28,682 nt of DNA from JAFASC01 sp034669525 (lineage in GTDB: Bacteria > Pseudomonadota > Alphaproteobacteria > Rhizobiales > Beijerinckiaceae). The DNA is taken from assembly GCA_034669525.1 (NCBI GenBank), contig JAXDNH010000209.1, positions 1-28,682 of the forward strand. The letters run 5' to 3'. The notes below the pieces were generated by a model. That model worked only from the letters and a program-made list of their open reading frames with translations, was not told where the DNA came from and made no database searches. Below, one piece after another: positions 13,990-21,560 of this stretch (position 1 is the first letter of the stretch; the number at the start of each line of letters is the position of its first letter). Both the position numbers and the translations under genes were made by a program.

Positions 13990-16473
13990 TTAAAGGATCG
14001 TATCCGCCGGTACACGGCCGAGCATTTGCAAAATGCTGTCGGCGAGCTCGGCGTGCCCGAAGGGTTTTTGCAGGACGCGCTCGCCTTTGAGTTCACTCGT
14101 CTCGGCATGCCCGGTGATGAACAGGATCGGCAGATTTGCCCGTTCCCTGCGCAGCCGCGCCGCAAGCTTCGGCCCATCAGCGCCGGGCATCACTACATCG
14201 GTGATGACGAGATCGAGCGCCTCCGGCGCATGCGCGAGCGCAAAGGCGATTTCCGCGGTCGGCGCTTCGATAATCGTGTAGCCGAGGTCGCGTAAGAAAG
14301 AGGCGGTGAGCGGCCGCACCTGTTCGTCGTCGTCGACGAGCAGAAGAACGGCGCGGCCGTGCAGGTTCGGATCGATCTGCGTGACCGGTTGTTCACCGAG
14401 GAACGGTGCACGCGGCAACACGATCGAGACTTTGGTGCCGATTCCGGACCGGCTGTCGATGAGAAGTGCGCCGCCGGATTGTTCGGCAAAACCGTGTGCT
14501 GTCGCCAGTCCAAGGCCGGTGCCGCTGCCCCTCGGCTTCGTCGTGAAGAATGGTTCGGTCGCGCGCGCGGCGATATCCGGCGCCATGCCGCTGCCTGAAT
14601 CTTCGATCGTGAAGACCACATGTGCCCCGAGGCGCAAACGCTCGTTGCGGAATTCGTTTTCTTCGTTGCGAACGGAAACGCGCACGCTGCCCTTGTGTCC
14701 CTTCATCGCATCGCGCGCGTTGAGCACGAGATTGAGCAATGACACTTCGAGCCGCTGCCGGTCGACGACGATCGGCCAGCATTCATCATCGATGTCGATG
14801 TCGCAGGCGATGTCAGTCCCGACGGCGTGCCGCACAAGCGGTGCGACGTCCTTCATTAGTTCCGCCGGTTCGACACGCGCCGGCCGCAGCTCTTCACGCC
14901 GGGCAAAGCCCATTAGTTGGCGAACGAGTCCTGCCGCCCGCTCGGCGGCGCTCTCGCCGTGGCGCACGAATTCGAGCACCTGTTCATCGGACGTGCGGCG
15001 CTTGATCATGCGGTAGGTGCCAAGCACGGCGGCAAGAACGTTGTTGAAGTCGTGTGCGATTCCGCCGGTGAACTGGCCAAGCGCCTCGATCTTTTGCGCC
15101 TGAACCAGTGCGGCCTGTGCTTCCTCGCGCCGACGCATTTCACCTGCAAGCTCGCGCGCGGCGTCTGCCAAAGCCTGCGTGCGCCGCGCCACTTTATCTT
15201 CGAGCTCGTCGTTGAGACGCTCCAGCATTTCGGCCTGGCGGCGCTCCTCAGTGATATCGCGCGCGATCGCAAGGATGCGTTCGGCCTTGCCGCTGCGCGT
15301 ATCCAGGACCGGCGTGATCTGGATATCCCACCATCGCTCGGCGCCTTTAAAGGTCGGCAGGAGAGCGGTCAGACGCGAGCTTTGCCCCTTCCGCGCATTC
15401 TCGACCGCGCGGCGGAATTCCGGCTGCTCATCGCGCGGCAGAAAATCGGTCCATCGCCTGCCAAGGAACGGTTCGAGATCATCGATCTCCATCGCCCGCA
15501 GGCCGGGACCGTTCATGAAAACTAGGTTGCCAGAGAGATCGAGCACTTTAATGCAGTCGGCGCTGCTTTCGAGAATGCCGCGCAGGAAAGCCTCGCTTTC
15601 GCTGAGTTCCATTTCGGCGCGGCGCTGCTCGGTTATGTCCTGCGCTACCCCGATCATGCGCGCGGCATTTGGCTGTTCGCGATCGAAGACGCGGGCACGC
15701 GACGCAATCCAGCGCCACTCGCCCGTATCCGACTTCAGCCGGAAGACCGCATCATAGTCGGCATTGTGTTCCCGCACCGCCTGCAACTTATCGTGAATCG
15801 TGCGGCGATCGTCCGGATGCACGAGGGACAGGAAGGCGTCCTGACCGTGGGCTTCCTTGAGCGTGGAGGACAATCGCTGCACGATGCCGCCATGCCAGTG
15901 CCCGATACCGGATGCGACTTCGCGCTGCCATGTCGTCAGCCGCGCACCTTCGAGCGCCAGTCGCAAGTGCTCTTCCTTGTCGCGCAGCTCGATTTCAGCA
16001 CGATGCAGATCGTCGATATCGAGCGCGGTGCCGATCCAGTCGACAATGGCGCCGCCGGATTTTCGCGGAACAAGCGTGAAGCGGTGATGCCGCCATTCGC
16101 CGTCGACGCGTGCCAGCCGCGCCTCGAAAGTAAACAATTGCTCCTGCGCAAGACCGCGAAGAAAGGCATCGCGGGAGATCGGCCGGTCATCGGGATGGAC
16201 ATGCCGAAAGCCATCTTCGTCGAGCGCGCCCAAACCACCGAGATAGGCGGACAGCGTCGCATTCATGTAACTGACGGTGCCGTCCGGCGCCATCGTCCAG
16301 ACAAGCTGCGGAAGCGAGTCGGCAAGCAGCCTGTAGCGCGCCTCGCTCTCGGCGACCGCCTGCTGAGAGCGATTTTTCTTCGATGCGGGGGGCGCAGCGA
16401 AGGGAAGGCGCAGCAAAAGCCGATTAAGACGTTCCAGGAACCGCAGATGAAAAGCGGGAGAGGAAAGACTCAT
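13990..16473 (-). CDS. Hybrid sensor histidine kinase (PAS x3, HisKA, HATPase, receiver)
   Basis: Cytoplasmic hybrid kinase of about 827 residues with no membrane segment. In order: three PAS/PAC modules (starting near ARYRLLADSLPQLVW, HLRLALEGARLTTW and FLRGILESSADCIKV), a coiled coil, the phospho-acceptor box GGIAHDFNNVLA, an ATPase domain with N box LNLVLNARDAM, G1 EDSGSGM and G2 GSGTGLGL, and a C-terminal receiver with LLVDDDEQVRP, phospho-site VITDVVMPG, FITGHAE and LQKPFG. The domain set suits signal sensing by soluble PAS ligands. The start is uncertain: ATG 16473 has GGCGAG six bases before it and is preferred; TTG 16578 would add 35 residues without a recognisable domain or a good ribosome site. 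A small protein and a response regulator lie upstream on the same strand. Confidence 0.93.
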   Translation of the reverse strand: MSLSSPAFHLRFLERLNRLLLRLPFAAPPASKKNRSQQAVAESEARYRLLADSLPQLVWTMAPDGTVSYMNATLSAYLGGLGALDEDGFRHVHPDDRPISRDAFLRGLAQEQLFTFEARLARVDGEWRHHRFTLVPRKSGGAIVDWIGTALDIDDLHRAEIELRDKEEHLRLALEGARLTTWQREVASGIGHWHGGIVQRLSSTLKEAHGQDAFLSLVHPDDRRTIHDKLQAVREHNADYDAVFRLKSDTGEWRWIASRARVFDREQPNAARMIGVAQDITEQRRAEMELSESEAFLRGILESSADCIKVLDLSGNLVFMNGPGLRAMEIDDLEPFLGRRWTDFLPRDEQPEFRRAVENARKGQSSRLTALLPTFKGAERWWDIQITPVLDTRSGKAERILAIARDITEERRQAEMLERLNDELEDKVARRTQALADAARELAGEMRRREEAQAALVQAQKIEALGQFTGGIAHDFNNVLAAVLGTYRMIKRRTSDEQVLEFVRHGESAAERAAGLVRQLMGFARREELRPARVEPAELMKDVAPLVRHAVGTDIACDIDIDDECWPIVVDRQRLEVSLLNLVLNARDAMKGHKGSVRVSVRNEENEFRNERLRLGAHVVFTIEDSGSGMAPDIAARATEPFFTTKPRGSGTGLGLATAHGFAEQSGGALLIDSRSGIGTKVSIVLPRAPFLGEQPVTQIDPNLHGRAVLLLVDDDEQVRPLTASFLRDLGYTIIEAPTAEIAFALAHAPEALDLVITDVVMPGADGPKLAARLRRERANLPILFITGHAETSELKGERVLQKPFGHAELADSILQMLGRVPADTIL

Positions 16474-16585
16474 CAAAAACTCGCCGCGGCGATGCGCTGC
16501 CTCGTGCCTCCGCGCATGAAACCGCAGGCTTTCCGCGACCGCCATGCCATAGTGCCACAGCCGCCGGAAATCGGGCAAGTCAGGT

Positions 16586-16605
16586 CCGCATTCCGTGGAA
16601 TGCGG
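16586..16605. other. Perfect 9-bp inverted repeat upstream of the kinase gene
   Basis: CCGCATTCC-GT-GGAATGCGG is a perfect inverted repeat in the 139-base gap between the small upstream gene and the kinase start. As RNA it gives an 8-bp stem with a CGTG loop. As DNA it could be a dimeric regulator site. It has no T-run on either side, so it is not a convincing terminator. Confidence 0.6.
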
Positions 16606-16612
16606 TAAACAG

Positions 16613-16849
16613 TCAGTTTCTGGCGAGCGCCGCGTCGATCATCCGCAAGGTCGGGCTGTCATCCGACCAGTTCACCTCGCGGCGCACAATACGTAAAATC
16701 CACAGAAGTGAATCGCGCTCGGCGCGCAGCTGAACGGATTCCTCAAGGCCGGAATCCTCTCGCGCCGGTGTGCGCTGGATGACGTGTAACTCAGGGCCGC
16801 GACGCGTCTTTGCGTCGCTCACACTCGGGTCGGGCAAGTTATTCCGCAT
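16613..16849 (-). CDS. Small hypothetical protein upstream of the hybrid kinase
   Basis: Encodes 78 residues with no signal peptide or membrane segment. The first 30 are polar and probably disordered; the rest (SVQLRAERDSLLWILRIVRREVN, broken by WSDDSPT, then LRMIDAALARN) looks like two amphipathic helices. The start ATG 16849 has a GGGGGA stretch 3-4 bases upstream. I recognise no family. It sits between the response regulator and the histidine kinase on the same strand, so it could be a partner or just a conserved small neighbour. It could also be a chance frame, since opposite-strand frames are common in this GC-rich DNA. Confidence 0.5.
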   Translation of the reverse strand: MRNNLPDPSVSDAKTRRGPELHVIQRTPAREDSGLEESVQLRAERDSLLWILRIVRREVNWSDDSPTLRMIDAALARN

Positions 16850-16871
16850 CGATCCCCCGCAACAAGGCAGT

Positions 16872-16895
16872 AAACGGCTCGGTTCAAGCCCGTTT
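16872..16895 (-). terminator. Likely terminator after the single-domain response regulator gene
   Basis: AAACGGCT (16872-16879) pairs with AGCCCGTTT (16887-16895) apart from one bulged C, leaving a 7-base loop. It lies about 90 bases past the response-regulator stop and before the next minus-strand gene. A T-run follows on the plus strand (five T at 16893-16897) and a short one on the minus strand, so it may act on both strands. Confidence 0.4.
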
Positions 16896-16983
16896 TTACT
16901 TTCTCGAATCGGGGTACACCCGGACCTGGGCGGAATCTATGGCGGCGAGCTTGGCAATAAATCGATTTGGCCGCGGTGTGACT

Positions 16984-17442
16984 TTAAGAGCGCAGTTCCG
17001 GCGGTTGCGGAGGCAGGTAGCGCGCGACCGCATCGGCGATGTCATCGATCATGAAAGGCTTCTGCAGGTAGGCGGCAAAGCCGTGAGCGCCCGCACGCAC
17101 CGTGGTCTCAGGCAGCGATGTCATGATGATTACCGGAATAGCGGTCAACGCCGGCTGCTCCTTCATCCAGGCGATGAGTTCCGGTGCATCCATGATCGGC
17201 ATCATGAAATCCACGACGACGAGATCGACCTCTTCGGTCTTTAGCAGCGTTTCCGCTTCGCGGCCGTTGCCTGCAACAAGCGTGCGATATCCCTCATCGC
17301 GCAGGATCGCGCTCAGCACTTCAGCGAGCGCCCATTCGTCATCGACGATGAGGATCGTATGCAAGTGTCGATGTCCAGTTCCCAACCATATGTGCCCGAG
17401 ACTGCCTGCTCGTCCGATCGTGGCGGGTGTTTTGGGAGGCAT
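16984..17442 (-). CDS. Single-domain response regulator (CheY-like receiver)
   Basis: A stand-alone receiver domain of about 120 residues after a short N-terminal tail. Conserved residues are present: acidic pair in LIVDDEWAL, phospho-aspartate in VVVDFMMPIMD, switch threonine in IIMTSLPE and the lysine in LQKPFM. There is no output domain, so it should work by protein contact or phosphotransfer. A likely partner is the hybrid kinase encoded downstream on the same strand. The start is not certain: ATG 17442 is used, TTG 17469 would add nine residues, and the conserved domain itself begins near HTILIVDDE. It is divergent from the binding-protein gene at 17589. Confidence 0.88.
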   Translation of the reverse strand: MPPKTPATIGRAGSLGHIWLGTGHRHLHTILIVDDEWALAEVLSAILRDEGYRTLVAGNGREAETLLKTEEVDLVVVDFMMPIMDAPELIAWMKEQPALTAIPVIIMTSLPETTVRAGAHGFAAYLQKPFMIDDIADAVARYLPPQPPELRS

Positions 17443-17588
17443 CCATACGGCAGTTTCGCGTCCGTTCAAAGCCGGTACTCACCGAAAGGAGAAGCCGCGC
17501 TCGCTTGACTTCGGATATGAAGCCGCTTGTTCTCTGCGCAAGAATCTGCGGCGCCATAACGTCGAGCAAATGCTGGGAGAAGAAGCCA

Positions 17589-18602
17589 ATGGAATATGTT
17601 GCACGACGGTCCGTAATGATCGGCCTGGCGGTGCTCATGAACATCGCCGGAGCATGCGGCGCGTTCGCGGAGACGAAAACCGTCCGCATCGCGAAGCAGT
17701 TCGGCATTTCATACTTGCCGATCACCATCATGGAAAGCGAAAAGCTTCTGGAGAAGCACGCAACGGCCGCCGGGCTGGACGTGCAACCGCAATGGATCCA
17801 GTTTACCAGCGGCACGCCGATGAACGACGCAATCATTTCCGGCAATCTCGACCTCGCGTCGGGTGGGGCCAGTCAATTGATCACGATCTGGGGAAAGACC
17901 GGTAGCACCTACGGTGTCAAAGGTGTCGCGGCCCTCAATGCGATGCCAATCTATCTGATCAGCGTGAACCCGAAGGTGAAGTCGATCGCCGATCTCAGCG
18001 ATGCTGACAGGATCGCGCTGCCCTCAATAAAAACGTCAATTCAAGCGCTGACATTGCAGATGGCGGCGGAGAAGACTTTCGGTCCGGGACAGCAATACAA
18101 GCTCGATGCGCTAACGGTCTCGATGGGTCATCCCGATGCACAGGTAGCGATGCTTGGTGGAAAATCCGGCATCACCGCGCATTTCGGCTCGGCGCCCTTC
18201 ATGTATCAGGAGCTCGCCGATCCGCGCGCGCACAAAATACTCGACAGTTTTGAGGTGCTGAGTGGGCCTCACACATTCAACGTCGTCTGGGCCACGACAA
18301 AGTTCCACGACGAGAATCCGAAGCTCATCCGCGCCTTTATCGACGCGCTGAGTGAAGCGGAAAGAATACTTCGGGAGGAGCCCGCGCGCGCCGCGGCGAT
18401 CTACGTGAAACTCGACAAGTCGAAGATGGATGTCGCCGAAGTCGAGCGAATAATCCACTTGCCCGAGAACGAATGGACGATCGTGCCGAAGAACATCATC
18501 GCCTACGCCGATTTCATGCATCGCGTCGGCGCCTTGTCGGTGAAGCCTGCGACATGGAAGGATTTGTTCTTCCCTGAAATGGCCGATTTGCCTGGAAGCT
18601 GA
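17589..18602 (+). CDS. NitT/TauT-family ABC transporter substrate-binding protein
   Basis: A 337-residue periplasmic binding protein. The signal peptide (MEYVARRSVMIGLAVLM to about ACGAFAE) is followed by the SsuA/TauA-type fold: IAKQFGISYLPITIMES at the start, then FTSGTPMNDAIISGNLDLAS and a second lobe with HTFNVVWATTKF and PKLIRAFIDALSEAERIL. This group binds nitrate, sulfonates, taurine, pyrimidine precursors or aromatic acids; the ligand cannot be read from sequence. No permease or matching ATPase is encoded beside it. ATG 17589 is supported by GGGAGA upstream and by the signal peptide. A TauE/SafE-type exporter gene follows after 41 bases that form a hairpin. Confidence 0.9.
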   Translation: MEYVARRSVMIGLAVLMNIAGACGAFAETKTVRIAKQFGISYLPITIMESEKLLEKHATAAGLDVQPQWIQFTSGTPMNDAIISGNLDLASGGASQLITIWGKTGSTYGVKGVAALNAMPIYLISVNPKVKSIADLSDADRIALPSIKTSIQALTLQMAAEKTFGPGQQYKLDALTVSMGHPDAQVAMLGGKSGITAHFGSAPFMYQELADPRAHKILDSFEVLSGPHTFNVVWATTKFHDENPKLIRAFIDALSEAERILREEPARAAAIYVKLDKSKMDVAEVERIIHLPENEWTIVPKNIIAYADFMHRVGALSVKPATWKDLFFPEMADLPGS

Positions 18603-18616
18603 GGCTGCCTGAACTG

Positions 18617-18643
18617 CGCGGCTTTGGACATTTCTAAGCCGCG
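18617..18643 (+). promoter_or_regulatory. Intercistronic hairpin ending at the tauE/safE start codon
   Basis: CGCGGCTT (18617-18624) and AAGCCGCG (18636-18643) form a perfect 8-bp stem with an 11-base loop. The 3' arm ends at the base just before ATG 18644, so it covers the position where a ribosome binding site should be. In mRNA it could hold down translation of the permease relative to the binding protein, or protect the upstream message. No T-run follows, so it is unlikely to be a terminator. Confidence 0.55.
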
Positions 18644-19378
18644 ATGATTCCAGCCTTCTCGCTCGAAGCTCTGGTCATTGTCTGGATCGGTGCTTTTCTC
18701 GGCGCCTTCGCCGCGGGCGGCGCGGGGTTTGCGTTTGCGCTCGCCGCATCGGCGATCTGGCTGCATGTGCTCGACCCGCTGCATACGACGGCCATGGTCG
18801 TTGCTTCGGGAACGCTGTTGCACGGCATTCTTATCTGGCCGATCCGCCGCTACATCGAAATCGCGCGGCTCTGGCCTTTTATCGCGGGTGCAGCGTTCGG
18901 CATCCCGGCGGGAGTCGCGCTGCTATCGCAGACGCGACCTGACATCATCCGGGCTGCGATCGGCCTGTTCCTGGTCGCCTATGGTGTCTACGCACTAACG
19001 GCGCCGCAGCTCCCCTATTTCGGCCGCGGCGGGCGTACCGCCGATGCGATCGTGGGCTTTGCCGGCGGCGTGCTCGGCGGCCTCGGCGGCTATTCCGGCG
19101 TGCTGCCGACGATCTGGACGCAGGTGCGCGGCTGGCCGAAGGAGGTCGCGCGCGGCGTCTACCAGCCGTTCATCGTCTTCGCGCAGGTGGTGACACTCGC
19201 GATCATCGGCACAATCAGCGTCGATCGCGCCGGCATTTTTCTTTTCCTGACGACCATTCCAGCCCTCGCGCTCGGCGCGTGGTTGGGGCTGCGGGTTTAC
19301 GGACGCCTCAACGACAGACGCTTCCGGCAGGTGCTTTCCGTCATGCTCTTGTTGTCGGGCCTGACGCTTTTCGCCTAA
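18644..19378 (+). CDS. TauE/SafE family membrane permease
   Basis: A 244-residue inner-membrane protein with about eight hydrophobic segments in two related halves. Family marks include the early GAFLGAFAAGGAGFAFAL and the second-half FAGGVLGGLGGYSGVLP. TauE/SafE proteins are proposed exporters of sulfite or organosulfonates, and some members move other anions. The start ATG 18644 abuts the intercistronic hairpin. The gene lies between a TauA-type binding protein and an amino-acid ABC ATPase, all on the plus strand with short gaps. The binding-protein neighbour makes a sulfur compound plausible, but that is inference from context only. Confidence 0.88.
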   Translation: MIPAFSLEALVIVWIGAFLGAFAAGGAGFAFALAASAIWLHVLDPLHTTAMVVASGTLLHGILIWPIRRYIEIARLWPFIAGAAFGIPAGVALLSQTRPDIIRAAIGLFLVAYGVYALTAPQLPYFGRGGRTADAIVGFAGGVLGGLGGYSGVLPTIWTQVRGWPKEVARGVYQPFIVFAQVVTLAIIGTISVDRAGIFLFLTTIPALALGAWLGLRVYGRLNDRRFRQVLSVMLLLSGLTLFA

Positions 19379-19407
19379 GCTTCGGTGAACGGGGCCGAGT
19401 GGGTGAC

Positions 19408-20205
19408 ATGCAGACAGCCGAAGCCGCCAAAGAGAACAGGGCGAAGGAGACGAACGGCAGAGAGGCGAATGCCGGGCCGATCGTCGAACTCGTCGAGGTC
19501 AACAAATGGTACGGCAGCTTTCATGTGCTGCGGAACATCACGTTGTCGGTACGCCGCGGCGAGCGGATTGTGATCTGCGGGCCCTCGGGTTCCGGCAAAT
19601 CGACGATGATCCGCTGCATCAACCGGATCGAGGAGCACCAGAGCGGGCGCATCACCGTCGACGGCATCGAGCTCAACAACGACGTGACGCGGATCGAAGA
19701 GGTGCGCCGCGAAGTCGGCATGGTCTTCCAGCAGTTCAACTTGTTCCCGCATCTGACCATCCTCGAGAATTGCACGCTTGCGCCGATCTGGGTCCGCAAA
19801 ATGCCCAAGAAAGAGGCCGAGGATCTCGCGATGCATTACCTGAAACGGGTGAAAATCCCGGAACAGGCGAGCAAATATCCAGGCCAAATGTCAGGCGGTC
19901 AGCAGCAGCGCGTCGCCATCGCCCGGGCGCTCTGCATGAACCCGAAAATCATGCTCTTCGACGAGCCGACTTCGGCGCTTGACCCGGAGATGGTGAAGGA
20001 GGTCCTAGACACGATGGTCTCCCTCGCCGAAGACGGCATGACCATGCTCTGCGTGACCCACGAGATGGGCTTCGCCCGGCAGGTCGCCAATCGCGTGATT
20101 TTCATGGATGGCGGCGAGATCATAGAGATCAATTCGCCCCAAGCCTTCTTTGCCAATCCGCAACACGAGCGGACAAAATTGTTTCTTAGCCAGATTCTGC
20201 ACTGA
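19408..20205 (+). CDS. aapP: General amino-acid ABC transporter ATP-binding protein, AapP-like
   Basis: A 265-residue ABC ATPase of the polar amino-acid class. Walker A GPSGSGKST is at 58-66, Q-loop VFQQFNLFPHLT near 107, signature MSGGQQQR at 161-168, Walker B IMLFDEPTSALD at 181-192, and the H-loop VTHEMGFARQVANRV near 217. The sequence, including CTLAPIWVRKMPKKEAE and the end TKLFLSQILH, is very close to what I recall of rhizobial AapP, the ATPase of the AapJQMP L-amino-acid importer. The partner genes aapJ, aapQ and aapM are not here, so this copy is an orphan or serves permeases elsewhere. It starts 29 bases after the TauE/SafE gene. ATG 19408 is used; the ribosome site is weak. Confidence 0.85.
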   Translation: MQTAEAAKENRAKETNGREANAGPIVELVEVNKWYGSFHVLRNITLSVRRGERIVICGPSGSGKSTMIRCINRIEEHQSGRITVDGIELNNDVTRIEEVRREVGMVFQQFNLFPHLTILENCTLAPIWVRKMPKKEAEDLAMHYLKRVKIPEQASKYPGQMSGGQQQRVAIARALCMNPKIMLFDEPTSALDPEMVKEVLDTMVSLAEDGMTMLCVTHEMGFARQVANRVIFMDGGEIIEINSPQAFFANPQHERTKLFLSQILH

Positions 20206-20252
20206 TTTTTCGGCCCGCAGCTTAGCCAGTCAGAATCCCGCCACAAACCGCT

Positions 20253-20277
20253 GTTTGAATTCAAACGCTCGTTTGAA
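20253..20277. promoter_or_regulatory. Palindromic operator, probably for the downstream TetR regulator
   Basis: The half-site GTTTGAA / TTCAAAC occurs three times. TTCAAACG-CT-CGTTTGAA (20260-20277) is a perfect 8-2-8 palindrome, and GTTTGAATTCAAAC (20253-20266) is a second perfect palindrome sharing its left half. The site ends 13 bases before ATG 20291 of the anchored-protein gene that leads into the tetR gene. Position and symmetry fit an autoregulatory TetR site that blocks transcription of both genes. The regulator-site pairing is inferred. Confidence 0.65.
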
Positions 20278-20290
20278 AAGGATCGATCCC

Positions 20291-20905
20291 ATGAGGCTGC
20301 CGGGTAAGGTTCTCGGACTCTTTGCGATCACTCTGCGCCGGTTTGCCGGGCAGACCGCGGTGTCCGTCGCTGCCACGATCTGCGCCACGGCCATTTACGG
20401 GCATATCGTCTCGGAGCGCAGTCCGATTCAAGCGCAGCCGGAGATAGCCTCGGCGCGGCTGGCGGGCGGTGTCATCGAATCGCGGACCTTCGCTTACTAT
20501 CCCGAGCACCTCGCTGCGCTCGACAGCCTGAGCCGGTTCCATCCTCTATCGACGCAGCGCACGGCTGAACTTGCGGAGGAACGACGCGTCACACGCATTG
20601 CCTCCCTATCGGATGCGGCCACTCCCCGGCATACCGCAACTGCAGAAGTCCTTCCGCTGCCGCGTCCCGTCGTGGTCGCGCAGGTGAACGTGCTTCCGCC
20701 GCGTCGCCCCGTTTCGGCCCCCGCGGCAGAGCCAACGGCCGCTTCGATCACGGTTGGCGCGAACCCGGCGGAGCCCGCCACACATCACGCCAGGATATGG
20801 GGCGTGGAGATGCCGCGCTTCGTTCCGACCGGTGCCGCCGTCATGGAGAAGCTCGCGACCATGAAGGACAGGATCGGCGGCCTGATGCATGTCTCGAGCC
20901 GTTGA
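20291..20905 (+). CDS. Membrane-anchored Pro/Ala-rich hypothetical protein, co-transcribed with tetR
   Basis: Encodes 204 residues. A hydrophobic stretch near residues 18-35 (GQTAVSVAATICATAIYG) is a signal peptide or single membrane anchor after an Arg/Lys-containing N-terminus. The remainder is low-complexity, with VLPLPRPVVVAQVNVLPPRRPV in the middle and a short conserved-looking end, WGVEMPRFVPTGAAVMEKL. I recognise no family. AAGGA lies eight bases before ATG 20291. The 3' end overlaps the tetR start by 17 bases, so the two are translationally linked, and the palindromic operator lies just upstream. It may be a cell-envelope protein controlled by that regulator. Confidence 0.7.
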   Translation: MRLPGKVLGLFAITLRRFAGQTAVSVAATICATAIYGHIVSERSPIQAQPEIASARLAGGVIESRTFAYYPEHLAALDSLSRFHPLSTQRTAELAEERRVTRIASLSDAATPRHTATAEVLPLPRPVVVAQVNVLPPRRPVSAPAAEPTAASITVGANPAEPATHHARIWGVEMPRFVPTGAAVMEKLATMKDRIGGLMHVSSR

Positions 20906-21560
20906 ATCGACGCGAGAGAGCCTGATCAAAGCAGCGATCGCGGTCTTCTCGGCAAAGGGCTTTGAAGGGGGTTCGGTCCGCGAAATCACGCAGGCGGCGA
21001 AAGCCAATAGGGCGGCGATCAATTATCATTTTGGTGGCAAGGAGGGGCTCTATCGCGAGGTCCTGAAAGCCTCTGTCCAGGCTTTCGCGGAGCTGAGCCC
21101 GCTCGACGCAGACCGGCTCGCCGCCATGGACGGACCGCAGGCGGTACAGACCTTTATCCGCACGCAGCTCAAGGCCCTGAACCGCCGCGATCACCTCGGC
21201 CGGTTCATGCGGATTTTTACCTGGGAGACTCTGTCGCCGAGCCACGTCTTCAACGATTTCCTGGCAACCGAACGCCTGCCGATATTCGAAATCGCCGAGC
21301 TCATCGTCCGCAAATTCCTGCCGAACGGCACGGAGCCCGGCGATCTCTGGATCGCGATCTTCTGGCTCCTGTCGCAGATCGACACCTTCATCCGGCCCGA
21401 GCGGCTGGAGCGGCCGCCGTTCAACCTGAAGCTCGATCAACAAATGATCGATCGCCTCGGCGATCGGCTTTCCGCGATGACGATTGCGGCGCTCTCTACC
21501 TGGCGCGCGGATCAGCGACACAGCGGCTCGCCGGCAAGCCAGGCGGCGCCGTCCTTGTAG
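20889..21560 (+). CDS. TetR/AcrR family transcriptional regulator
   Basis: A 223-residue one-component repressor. The N-terminal helix-turn-helix is typical: STRESLIKAAIAVFSAKGFEG, then VREITQAAKANRAAINYHFGGKEGLYREVL (split here by my reading at residues about 8-60). The AINYHFGGKEGLY form is that of the CecR/YbiH subgroup, whose C-terminal domain binds small molecules. The start ATG 20889 overlaps the upstream gene by 17 bases. A palindrome upstream of that gene is the likely binding site, implying autoregulation. The 3' end overlaps the convergent SnoaL-like gene by 49 bases, which is unusual; the last 15 or so residues look dispensable. The ligand is unknown. Confidence 0.92.
   Translation: MSRAVESTRESLIKAAIAVFSAKGFEGGSVREITQAAKANRAAINYHFGGKEGLYREVLKASVQAFAELSPLDADRLAAMDGPQAVQTFIRTQLKALNRRDHLGRFMRIFTWETLSPSHVFNDFLATERLPIFEIAELIVRKFLPNGTEPGDLWIAIFWLLSQIDTFIRPERLERPPFNLKLDQQMIDRLGDRLSAMTIAALSTWRADQRHSGSPASQAAPSL

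Noticed and set aside
15766..16608. 280-codon plus-strand frame opposite the histidine kinase
   Set aside because: Shadow of the PAS region; no recognisable domain.
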